A DNA stretch of 11,472 bases from Hyphomonadaceae bacterium (GTDB lineage: Bacteria > Pseudomonadota > Alphaproteobacteria > Caulobacterales > Hyphomonadaceae). This document shows positions 7,395 to 11,472 of this stretch, one piece after another. The translations under genes and the position numbers were made by a program. The notes under the pieces were generated by a model. That model was not told where the DNA came from and searched no databases. It was given only the letters and a program-made list of their open reading frames with translations. The DNA lies in contig JAUYSA010000236.1 in NCBI GenBank assembly GCA_030696545.1, positions 1-11,472 on the forward strand, read 5' to 3'. Position 1 is the stretch's first letter, and each line of letters starts with the position of its first letter.

Positions 7395-7940
7395 CTAGCG
7401 CCGCCAGACCGACAGCGGATCGAAAGCGCCGCCTTCGGCAGCCTGACGCAGACGGTCAATCTGCTTCATAACGGGGTTCTCGGCCGGCGGGGGGCTTTCC
7501 GAGAAAAGCGTCGAGTCGAAGCGCCAGACGCGCTCGTAGAGCGCGCGCGAACGATCAACCAGCGTCATCAGCGGCGCAGGCATCACGGCGCGATCGCACG
7601 GATGCGGCTCGCCGGGCTTGGATATGCGGTATTTCTCGTCGCCAGCTTCCTCGACCTTCATGTCCTTTTCGCGGACAGCGCGCTGCACGACCAGCCACGA
7701 GGCGGCCTGCATCAGGCGCGTCGTCACTTCCATGCTCTCGGCGGCGTAAACCAGCGCGAGTTCGCGGTTGAGCTTGCGGGAATCCGTGCGTCCGGGGCCA
7801 TCGAGATAGGTCGCTGCCTCCTCAACGAGAGCCATGCCCTCTTTGAACAGGCGGTCGAACATCTCCGATCCGGCAAATTCCGCCACCCTGCGCTTCCAGT
7901 CGTCGCGCATTGGGTCGGTGGATTGCATCGCGTCGCGCAT
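7395..7940 (-). CDS. rcdA: RcdA, regulator of CtrA degradation (DUF1465 family)
   Basis: In Caulobacter RcdA is a proteolytic adaptor. It binds ClpXP primed by CpdR, delivers some substrates directly, and recruits PopA, which with c-di-GMP brings in the master regulator CtrA at the swarmer-to-stalked transition. This 181-residue protein is close to the usual length and has the family core: FDRLFKEGMALVEEA (28-42), TYLDGPGR (44-51), LALVYAAESMEVTTRLMQAA (61-80) and SWLVVQRAV (81-89), forming the three-helix bundle. The C-terminal third (146-181) is Pro-rich and likely flexible, as in the studied homologue. The start at 7940 has GAGGG 4 nt upstream; a longer frame upstream is open but unsupported, and the in-frame ATG at 7928 is too far from that site. 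The neighbouring DUF1192 gene ends 144 bp upstream. No paired TTAA CtrA box was found nearby. Confidence 0.88.
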   Translation of the reverse strand: MRDAMQSTDPMRDDWKRRVAEFAGSEMFDRLFKEGMALVEEAATYLDGPGRTDSRKLNRELALVYAAESMEVTTRLMQAASWLVVQRAVREKDMKVEEAGDEKYRISKPGEPHPCDRAVMPAPLMTLVDRSRALYERVWRFDSTLFSESPPPAENPVMKQIDRLRQAAEGGAFDPLSVWRR

Positions 7941-7973
7941 AATACCCTCAAAAATACATCCGTCCGGCGAGCA

Positions 7974-7988
7974 GTCTCGTCCCGAGAC
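7974..7988. promoter_or_regulatory. Short palindrome upstream of rcdA
   Basis: GTCTCG (7974-7979) and CGAGAC (7983-7988) form a perfect dyad around three bases, 34-48 nt before the rcdA start codon. It could be an operator or a leader hairpin. No known regulator consensus was recognised. Confidence 0.3.
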
Positions 7989-8084
7989 CTTGCACAAGCC
8001 TTATTAACGGCAACCCCTTGGTTCGTTCCGGTATCACGCAAGACCCTTGCCGCTTTATGAGGCGGCCGTTTCGTCAGGTTGCCG

Positions 8085-8264
8085 TCAGGATTTGAAGAAC
8101 GCCGCCTCGGCCGCTTTCCGTGTCGCTTCCTTCTTCACAATCATCGCCTCGCAGGCCGATATCTCGCCTTTGAGGGTCTCAATCCGCTCTTTCAGGTCCT
8201 GGATCGACATGTCGTCCAGCGACCGTTTCAGCGCCGTTCTGATGGGCTCTTCATCGAATGTCAT
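8085..8264 (-). CDS. DUF1192 family small protein
   Basis: A 59-residue protein whose pattern fits DUF1192: an acidic N-terminus (MTFDEEPIR), a linker, then SLDDMSIQDLKERIETL (17-33) and EISACEAMIVKKEATRKAAEAAFFKS to the end. The family hallmarks are the L-S-x-x-x-L-x-x-R-I-x-x-L helix and the terminal K-x-x-x-x-x-A-x-x-x-F motif. It is predicted to be a short coiled-coil pair in the cytosol; function unknown. The ATG at 8264 is chosen because GGAG lies 8 nt upstream and the conserved part begins there; an open frame continues to 8327 without support. It is divergent from the quinone oxidoreductase gene (105 bp) and precedes rcdA on the same strand. Confidence 0.8.
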   Translation of the reverse strand: MTFDEEPIRTALKRSLDDMSIQDLKERIETLKGEISACEAMIVKKEATRKAAEAAFFKS

Positions 8265-8304
8265 GGCCGTGTCTCCTCGGTTCTGACCTGCCTGTATCCT
8301 TCCC

Positions 8305-8339
8305 CTTCTTGACCATGTGCCCTGCACACGCCCAAGAAG
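8305..8339. promoter_or_regulatory. Nested dyad in the divergent DUF1192/oxidoreductase promoter region
   Basis: CTTCTTG (8305-8311) is the perfect complement of CAAGAAG (8333-8339). Exactly between them, with 4 bp on each side, TGTGC (8316-8320) pairs with GCACA (8324-8328) around CCT. The two-level symmetry is centred in the 105-bp region between two divergent genes, 30 bp before the oxidoreductase ATG. It is a good candidate operator for a dimeric regulator. Function is inferred from position and symmetry only. Confidence 0.4.
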
Positions 8340-8369
8340 CGCAGCCCCTCTTCATGATTAAAACCCGGG

Positions 8370-9356
8370 ATGCGCCAAATGTCCAAACCCATGATGACTG
8401 CCGTGAAGTCCGTGGTGGGACAGGCGCTCACGCTCCACGAGATCGAAAAGCCCTCGCCCGGCCCGGGTCAGGTGCTCATCCGCGTGCGCGCGGCAGGCGT
8501 AAACCGTCCCGACCTTGTGCAGCGCGCTGGCAAGTATCCGCCTCCCCCGGGCGCGCCTGACACGCTGGGTCTGGAAGTGGCGGGCGATATCGAGGCCGTC
8601 GGCCCCGGCGTCACGCGCTGGAAGAGCGGCGAGAAGGTCTGCGCACTTGTTCCAGGCGGCGGTTACGCCCAGTACGCCCTCGCCCATGAGGGTTCGGCGA
8701 TGCCGATCCCCAACCCGCTCAGCTACGAAGAAGCCGCTGGCCTCCCCGAAACCGTGCTGACCGTCTGGAACAACGTGTTCGAGATGGGGAAGCTGAAACC
8801 GGGAGAAACGCTGCTGATCCATGGTGGGGCAAGCGGCATCGGCACGACCGCCATCCAGATCGCCAAAGCCTGGGGCGCAACCGTCTATGCAACCGCGGGC
8901 ACGGATGAAAAATGCCGCCTGTGCGAGAAGCTCGGCGCAACCCGCGCGATCAACTACAAGACCGAGGATTTCGAGGCGGTGTTGCGCGATGCGGGCGGCG
9001 TCGATGTCATCCTCGACATGGTCGGACGGCCGTATTTCGACAAGAACCTCACCATCCTCAAAGATCTTGGCCGCCTCTGCTACATCGCCTTCCTGCACGG
9101 CTCGAAGATCGAGGGTGATCTCCTGCGCCTTATGATGAAGCGCATCTCAATCATGGGCTCGACCCTGCGGATCCGCACCGACGACTACAAGGCGATGCTG
9201 GCCCAGGGCGTCGTCGAAAACGTCTGGCCGATGATCAAGGATGGCCGCTTCCGCCCCCTGGTCAGCGGCACATTTACCCTGGCGGAAGCCGATGCAGCCC
9301 ACGCAAAAATGGAGTCCAGCGACCATGCAGGAAAAATAATTCTGCAGGTTGGCTGA
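8370..9356 (+). CDS. NAD(P)H-quinone oxidoreductase, PIG3 type (zinc-free MDR family)
   Basis: A cytosolic NADPH-dependent reductase of quinones or related enones in the medium-chain dehydrogenase superfamily. The 328 residues comprise a GroES-like N-terminal domain with GVNRPDLVQRAGKYPPPPG (43-61), the PIG3-type substrate loop, and GLEVAGDIEAVG (67-78). A Rossmann domain follows with LIHGGASGIGTTAIQIAKA (149-167) and ATAGTDEK (174-181). No zinc-ligand Cys/His set is present, as expected for this branch. The start is not certain: ATGs at 8370, 8379, 8391 and 8394 are in frame, and GGGA lies 9 nt before 8379, while homologues usually begin at the Met-Thr-Ala near 8394. It is upstream of trcR on the same strand, separated by a terminator-like hairpin. 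The physiological substrate is unknown. Confidence 0.9.
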   Translation: MRQMSKPMMTAVKSVVGQALTLHEIEKPSPGPGQVLIRVRAAGVNRPDLVQRAGKYPPPPGAPDTLGLEVAGDIEAVGPGVTRWKSGEKVCALVPGGGYAQYALAHEGSAMPIPNPLSYEEAAGLPETVLTVWNNVFEMGKLKPGETLLIHGGASGIGTTAIQIAKAWGATVYATAGTDEKCRLCEKLGATRAINYKTEDFEAVLRDAGGVDVILDMVGRPYFDKNLTILKDLGRLCYIAFLHGSKIEGDLLRLMMKRISIMGSTLRIRTDDYKAMLAQGVVENVWPMIKDGRFRPLVSGTFTLAEADAAHAKMESSDHAGKIILQVG

Positions 9357-9390
9357 TAAGTCCCTGATTCTAGGCGTCCGGGCGTCGTCA

Positions 9391-9412
9391 TTTCGGGTTC
9401 ACAACCCGGAAA
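9391..9412. repeat. Perfect inverted repeat upstream of trcR
   Basis: CGGGTT (9394-9399) and AACCCG (9403-9408) are exact complements around CAC. The stem extends by three further pairs (one G-T) to 9391-9412. It overlaps the candidate -35 box of trcR. As RNA it is a hairpin with a three-base loop; as DNA it could be an operator. Confidence 0.5.
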
Positions 9413-9426
9413 ACCTGAACTATATC
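9398..9426 (+). promoter_or_regulatory. Candidate promoter of trcR
   Basis: The -35 box TTCACA (9398-9403) and -10 box TATATC (9421-9426) are 17 bp apart, matching 5/6 and 4/6 of the sigma-70 consensus. Transcription would begin near 9433, so the downstream terminator-like hairpin would lie inside the leader. A GANTC site lies at 9366-9370, about 65 bp upstream of the expected start. Confidence 0.4.
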
Positions 9427-9467
9427 AGCATCGCTCAGGACTTCTTCTTCTTCTCGAAAATTCCGAG

Positions 9468-9493
9468 AAACCCGGCCCTAGCGCCGGGTTTTT
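9468..9493 (+). terminator. Intrinsic terminator or attenuator before trcR
   Basis: The 9-bp stem AAACCCGGC/GCCGGGTTT (9468-9476 with 9483-9491), loop CCTAGC, is followed by an uninterrupted T-run (9489-9493) and then CGTTTTC. It fully meets the intrinsic-terminator pattern. It lies 112 bp after the oxidoreductase stop and 26 nt before the trcR ATG. A smaller stem TTCTCG/CGAGAA (9451-9456 with 9464-9469) overlaps its left arm by two bases, so both cannot form fully at once. It may simply end the oxidoreductase transcript, or attenuate trcR. Confidence 0.75.
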
Positions 9494-9519
9494 CGTTTTC
9501 AGCATCTACCGAGGCCCAC

Positions 9520-10227
9520 ATGGCTAAGATTCTCATGCCCAAAGCGACAGCCGTCTGGCTGATCGACAACACCACGCTCACCTTCGAGCAGATCGCGGAG
9601 TTCTGCGAACTGCACCCGCTGGAAGTCAAAGGCATCGCCGACGGCGAAGTCGCGGAGAACATGCGCGGCGCCGATCCGGTCGCCTCCGGCGAACTGACGC
9701 GCGAAGAGATTGCCAAGGGCGAGGCCGACAAGACCTACGAACTTCAGATGCCGCCGCTGAAGCACGCCAACGTGCCGGAAGCCAAGAAGAAGGGCGCACG
9801 TTTCACGCCGGTGTCGCGCCGCAAGGATCGCCCGGACGCGATCTACTGGTTCATCAAGCACCACCCGGAAATCACGGACGCGCAGATCTCGCGCCTGATC
9901 GGCACCACGAAATCCACGATCGAATCCGTGCGCTCGCGCCAGCACTGGAACACGGCCGGCCTCAAGCCGGTCGATCCCGTGACACTGGGCCTCTGCACGC
10001 AGATCGAACTCGACTCCATCGTGTCGAAAGCTGCGTCGAAAAAGTCCCAGGCGCGCGACGAAAAAGACGCCCGCCTCGCTGGCCCGACGCTACGCAAGGT
10101 CGTGACGCCAACGCCGGCCGAACCTTCCGACGACGCCTCTTCCGATGGCGACGAGCCCAAGCGCGACAAGATCACGGCCGAGCAGCTGTTCGCGAACTTC
10201 GGCAAGAACAAGCCCGCCGACGAATAG
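9520..10227 (+). CDS. trcR: TrcR, cell-cycle transcriptional regulator (DUF1013 family)
   Basis: An alphaproteobacterial DNA-associated regulator, formerly DUF1013 and, from memory, named as a cell-cycle transcription regulator in Caulobacter; its exact targets cannot be read here. The 235 residues start MAKILMPKATAVWLIDNTTL, a conserved family N-terminus, with a first helix-turn-helix-like segment LTFEQIAEFCELHPLEVKGI (20-39). A second one spans DAIYWFIKHHPEITDAQISR to about 140, with LIGTTKSTIESVRSRQHW as its recognition part. Residues 170-220 are a charged, Pro/Asp/Ser-rich linker, ending in ITAEQLFANFG (218-228). The ATG at 9520 is supported by GAGG 5 nt upstream and by the conserved start. 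The frame is open back to a TTG at 9349, but that stretch looks non-coding. It converges on the next gene with one base between the stops. Confidence 0.85.
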   Translation: MAKILMPKATAVWLIDNTTLTFEQIAEFCELHPLEVKGIADGEVAENMRGADPVASGELTREEIAKGEADKTYELQMPPLKHANVPEAKKKGARFTPVSRRKDRPDAIYWFIKHHPEITDAQISRLIGTTKSTIESVRSRQHWNTAGLKPVDPVTLGLCTQIELDSIVSKAASKKSQARDEKDARLAGPTLRKVVTPTPAEPSDDASSDGDEPKRDKITAEQLFANFGKNKPADE

Positions 10228-10228
10228 A

Positions 10229-10603
10229 CTAGTCTTCCGCTGGATAGGCCGGGCCGTCATCGCTGGCGCGCTCGGCCACTGGTCCGGTATGCGGCGCCTG
10301 CCTTGGCGCGAGAGCCGCCCTGCCCGCAAGTGCATCCTCGATGCCTTCGAGCCTGTCGTGCGAGCGGTTCAGCACGACCAGTATGTCCGCCATCATCCGC
10401 AGGCCCAGCCATATGGCGAAAGGCAGCGCGATGCCAAAGGCAAGCTGCAATCCCGCCACGACATAGTGTTCCGCAACGACGCTGCCGACGGCGAGAAACA
10501 GCATCACGATCGAGGTCAGCGCCAGAAAGCCGCCGGCCAGCGCAAGCGCCGACCGCAACAGGCTGGGCGATACGGGTTGTTCGTTGTCCCAGAGGCCTCG
10601 CAT
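10229..10603 (-). CDS. Hypothetical protein with two membrane helices
   Basis: Not recognised. The 124 residues have a short polar N-terminus (MRGLWDNEQPVSPSLLRS), a hydrophobic helix at about 19-44, a second at about 48-70, then a polar stretch LVVLNRSHDRLEGIEDALAG (75-94) with weak coiled-coil character, and an Ala/Pro-rich acidic tail (95-124). This predicts a small inner-membrane hairpin protein with both ends on one side. GGGAG 5 nt before the ATG decides the start; an in-frame extension to 10708 lacks support. A GANTC site sits immediately upstream (10605-10609). It converges on trcR with a single base between the stop codons, so there is no room for a separate terminator. Reality of the gene is supported by its ribosome site and membrane pattern. 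Confidence 0.65.
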   Translation of the reverse strand: MRGLWDNEQPVSPSLLRSALALAGGFLALTSIVMLFLAVGSVVAEHYVVAGLQLAFGIALPFAIWLGLRMMADILVVLNRSHDRLEGIEDALAGRAALAPRQAPHTGPVAERASDDGPAYPAED

Positions 10604-10702
10604 CGATTCTCCCTCGTCCGCCGATACACGCCCCTGAAGCGCACATTTCGCGCGCCCGGGCAGGACGTCAATCGAGAGTTGAGGGGATGCTTGCCGATAT
10701 CC

Positions 10703-10734
10703 GCGCACGCAGCCCCAAAAGGGGCGACGTGCGC
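10703..10734. repeat. Strong hairpin between the YdcH-like and two-TM genes
   Basis: GCGCACG (10703-10709) pairs with CGTGCGC (10728-10734), and after a 2x2 internal loop GCCCC (10712-10716) pairs with GGGGC (10721-10725), closing an AAAA loop. Twelve pairs in 32 bp is far more than chance pairing usually gives. No T-run follows on either strand. It lies in the 183-bp spacer of two minus-strand genes and may be a mRNA processing or stability element, or part of a small RNA. Confidence 0.45.
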
Positions 10735-10759
10735 GTGAAATCAGCTGTGGGAGATGGAG

Positions 10760-10777
10760 CCGCGCGTTGCCGCGCGG
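10760..10777 (-). repeat. Hairpin just after the YdcH-like gene
   Basis: CCGCGCG (10760-10766) and CGCGCGG (10771-10777) form a perfect 7-bp stem around four bases, which read as a GCAA (GNRA) tetraloop on the minus strand. It lies 10 nt past the stop of the YdcH-like gene. Lacking a T-run, it is at best a 3'-end stabiliser or a weak or Rho-assisted terminator. Confidence 0.35.
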
Positions 10778-10786
10778 AAGGCCAGC

Positions 10787-10954
10787 CTAGTTCGTTCTAA
10801 GCTGGGCGATCTCGTCCTTTATTCGAAGCTTCTTCCGCTTGAGTTCGTGTACGCGCAGCTCATCGCCGGCCGGGTGTTTCATTTCAGCGGCGATCGCCGC
10901 CTCAAGGCGCTTGTGGCGCTCGCTCAACTCCCGAACGCGTGCTTCCTGGCTCAT
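10787..10954 (-). CDS. YdcH/DUF465 family small protein
   Basis: A 55-residue, highly charged protein that fits DUF465 (PF04325). It starts MSQEARVRELSERHKRLEAA; the family's L-x-x-x-H-x-x-L helix is at 10-17, Pro28 is the bend, and VHELKRKKLRIKDEIAQL (35-52) is the second helix with the hallmark L-K-x-x-K-L-x-x-K-D-E-I. It is expected to form an antiparallel helical hairpin, often dimeric, in the cytosol. Function is not established. The ATG at 10954 is chosen because GGAG lies 9 nt upstream; an ATG 9 nt earlier abuts that site with no spacing. It is single-standing, with 183 bp to the next minus-strand gene and a long empty region upstream. Confidence 0.85.
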   Translation of the reverse strand: MSQEARVRELSERHKRLEAAIAAEMKHPAGDELRVHELKRKKLRIKDEIAQLRTN

Positions 10955-11382
10955 AGAGGGCATCTCCTTTTCAGGGGCCGCCCAGACCTTGTCCGCAAAC
11001 GGATTTCAGCCCGGCACGACCCACCCCGACCGCGAGCGGAAGGGCGGCGTCCGCTACGGTCCCGATGGAGAAATCGGGAGACCCGTCGCGGCCCGCTGAC
11101 CAGCCGCATGAGAAGAGAAACACGAGAAAATTCGCGCGTCACGACTTGAAAGACGGCAAATCCCACCTCCGCATGAAAAAATATCAATCCGCCTCCGGCA
11201 CAAGGCCAGACGCCCATGCGTAAGGCGCCTCGAGCCAGGATTGATACGCGGCGCCGCCTTCACGGAATCGTCTGGATTTGATATGGCGTGCCCCCGGCGG
11301 GAGGACAGACGGGCGACAAGCCCGTCGCTTGAGTTCCCGCGTTCCAATGCCTTGAATCGCCCCGGATTCCGGAAGCGATGCG
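10955..11382. other. About 430 bp without a convincing gene
   Basis: Open frames cross this stretch on both strands, but none has a ribosome site, a recognisable family or consistent codon use. What it does hold: a perfect dyad TCCCGAT/ATCGGGA (11060-11066 with 11073-11079) around GGAGAA, an A-rich island near 11173-11186, a 7-bp hairpin GACGGGC/GCCCGTC with loop GACAA (11308-11314 with 11320-11326), and three GANTC sites at 11265-11269, 11354-11358 and 11365-11369. It must contain the promoter of the YdcH-like gene on the minus strand and probably that of the plus-strand gene entering at the right edge. No tRNA signature was found. Confidence 0.6.
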
Positions 11383-11472
11383 GTGTCGGCAGAACCGGAG
11401 TTGTCGAGTTTGAGCGATATCGTCTTCGACCCAACCGACATGGACGGGATGCTCGCGCGTCTTGAAGACCTG
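11383..11472 (+). CDS. Unidentified gene, N-terminal fragment, runs off the right edge
   Basis: The last 90 bp read as an open frame from a GTG at 11383 (MSAEPELSSLSDIVF, then DPTDMDGMLARLEDL). GGAAG lies 7 nt upstream of the GTG. A TTG at 11410 with GGAG 9 nt upstream is an alternative start. An in-frame stop at 11353-11355 limits any longer version. The peptide is acidic and has GC-biased third positions like its neighbours. Thirty residues are too few to assign a family. A minus-strand frame crosses the same bases but has poorer codon use and no ribosome site. Confidence 0.4.
   Translation, partial: MSAEPELSSLSDIVFDPTDMDGMLARLEDL

Noticed and set aside
7980..8010. CtrA binding box upstream of rcdA
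   Set aside because: Only a single TTAA half-site is present; the second half at 7-bp spacing is missing.
8309..8337. TTGACC as a -35 box for the oxidoreductase gene
   Set aside because: No acceptable -10 hexamer lies 16-18 bp downstream; the TTG is better explained as part of the CTTCTTG dyad arm.
10688..10800. Plus-strand 37-codon frame with GAGGGG before its ATG
   Set aside because: The purine run directly abuts the ATG with no spacing, the frame covers two strong hairpins, and its end is antisense to the YdcH-like gene.
11308..11326. Intrinsic terminator in the right-hand gap
   Set aside because: The 7-bp stem is good, but no T-run follows on either strand and no gene ends nearby.
11184..11441. 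Minus-strand 85-codon frame in the gap at the right edge
   Set aside because: It has no ribosome site, mixed codon use (ATT, GGA, AGA, GGG more than in real neighbours), no recognised family, and its start overlaps the better-supported plus-strand fragment.

Overview
The window reads as ordinary, GC-rich chromosome of an alphaproteobacterium that has the CtrA cell-cycle circuit, most likely a Caulobacterales/Hyphomonadaceae-type organism. The reasons are two families largely restricted to Alphaproteobacteria, RcdA (DUF1465) and TrcR (DUF1013), a DUF1192 protein, an alphaproteobacterial zinc-free form of ribosomal protein L31, and GC-biased third codon positions throughout. Genus is inference. 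No mobile element, CRISPR array, tRNA, rRNA, phage gene or integration scar was seen.

Layout. At 1-468 (minus) lies the N-terminal part of a membrane-anchored M20 metallopeptidase that runs off the left edge. It is divergent from a thiamine-phosphate synthase (thiE, 616-1269, plus), which is followed by an inositol-monophosphatase family gene (suhB, 1429-2256, plus). suhB overlaps tail to tail with the last gene of a four-gene minus-strand cluster: ABC exporter (6167 to 4329), SAM methyltransferase (4319 to 3600, 9 bp after the exporter), YciI/DGPF protein (3511 to 3173) and DUF533/TerB-like membrane protein (3086 to 2253). The exporter is divergent from rpmE (L31, 6317-6544, plus), which has a good promoter and a textbook terminator.

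From 6604 to 8264 three minus-strand genes follow: DUF1192 small protein, rcdA and a DUF1275 (YoaK-type) membrane protein. Divergent from them is a quinone oxidoreductase of the PIG3 type (8370-9356), followed on the plus strand by trcR (9520-10227). trcR ends one base from a convergent two-TM hypothetical protein (10229-10603). Upstream of that on the same strand is a 55-residue YdcH/DUF465 protein (10787-10954). About 430 bp without a convincing gene follow, and an unidentified plus-strand gene appears to start at about 11383 and runs off the right edge.

How it fits together. rcdA (an adaptor for ClpXP proteolysis of CtrA) and trcR (a cell-cycle transcription factor) lie 1.6 kb apart, so the right half is a cell-cycle neighbourhood mixed with housekeeping genes. 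No new multi-gene system is evident. The most interesting signals are in non-coding DNA: the trcR leader has an intrinsic-terminator hairpin only 26 nt before the start codon, plus repeat arms that could form alternative pairings. Several nested dyads also sit between the cell-cycle-linked genes. All structure calls were made by eye without folding software.
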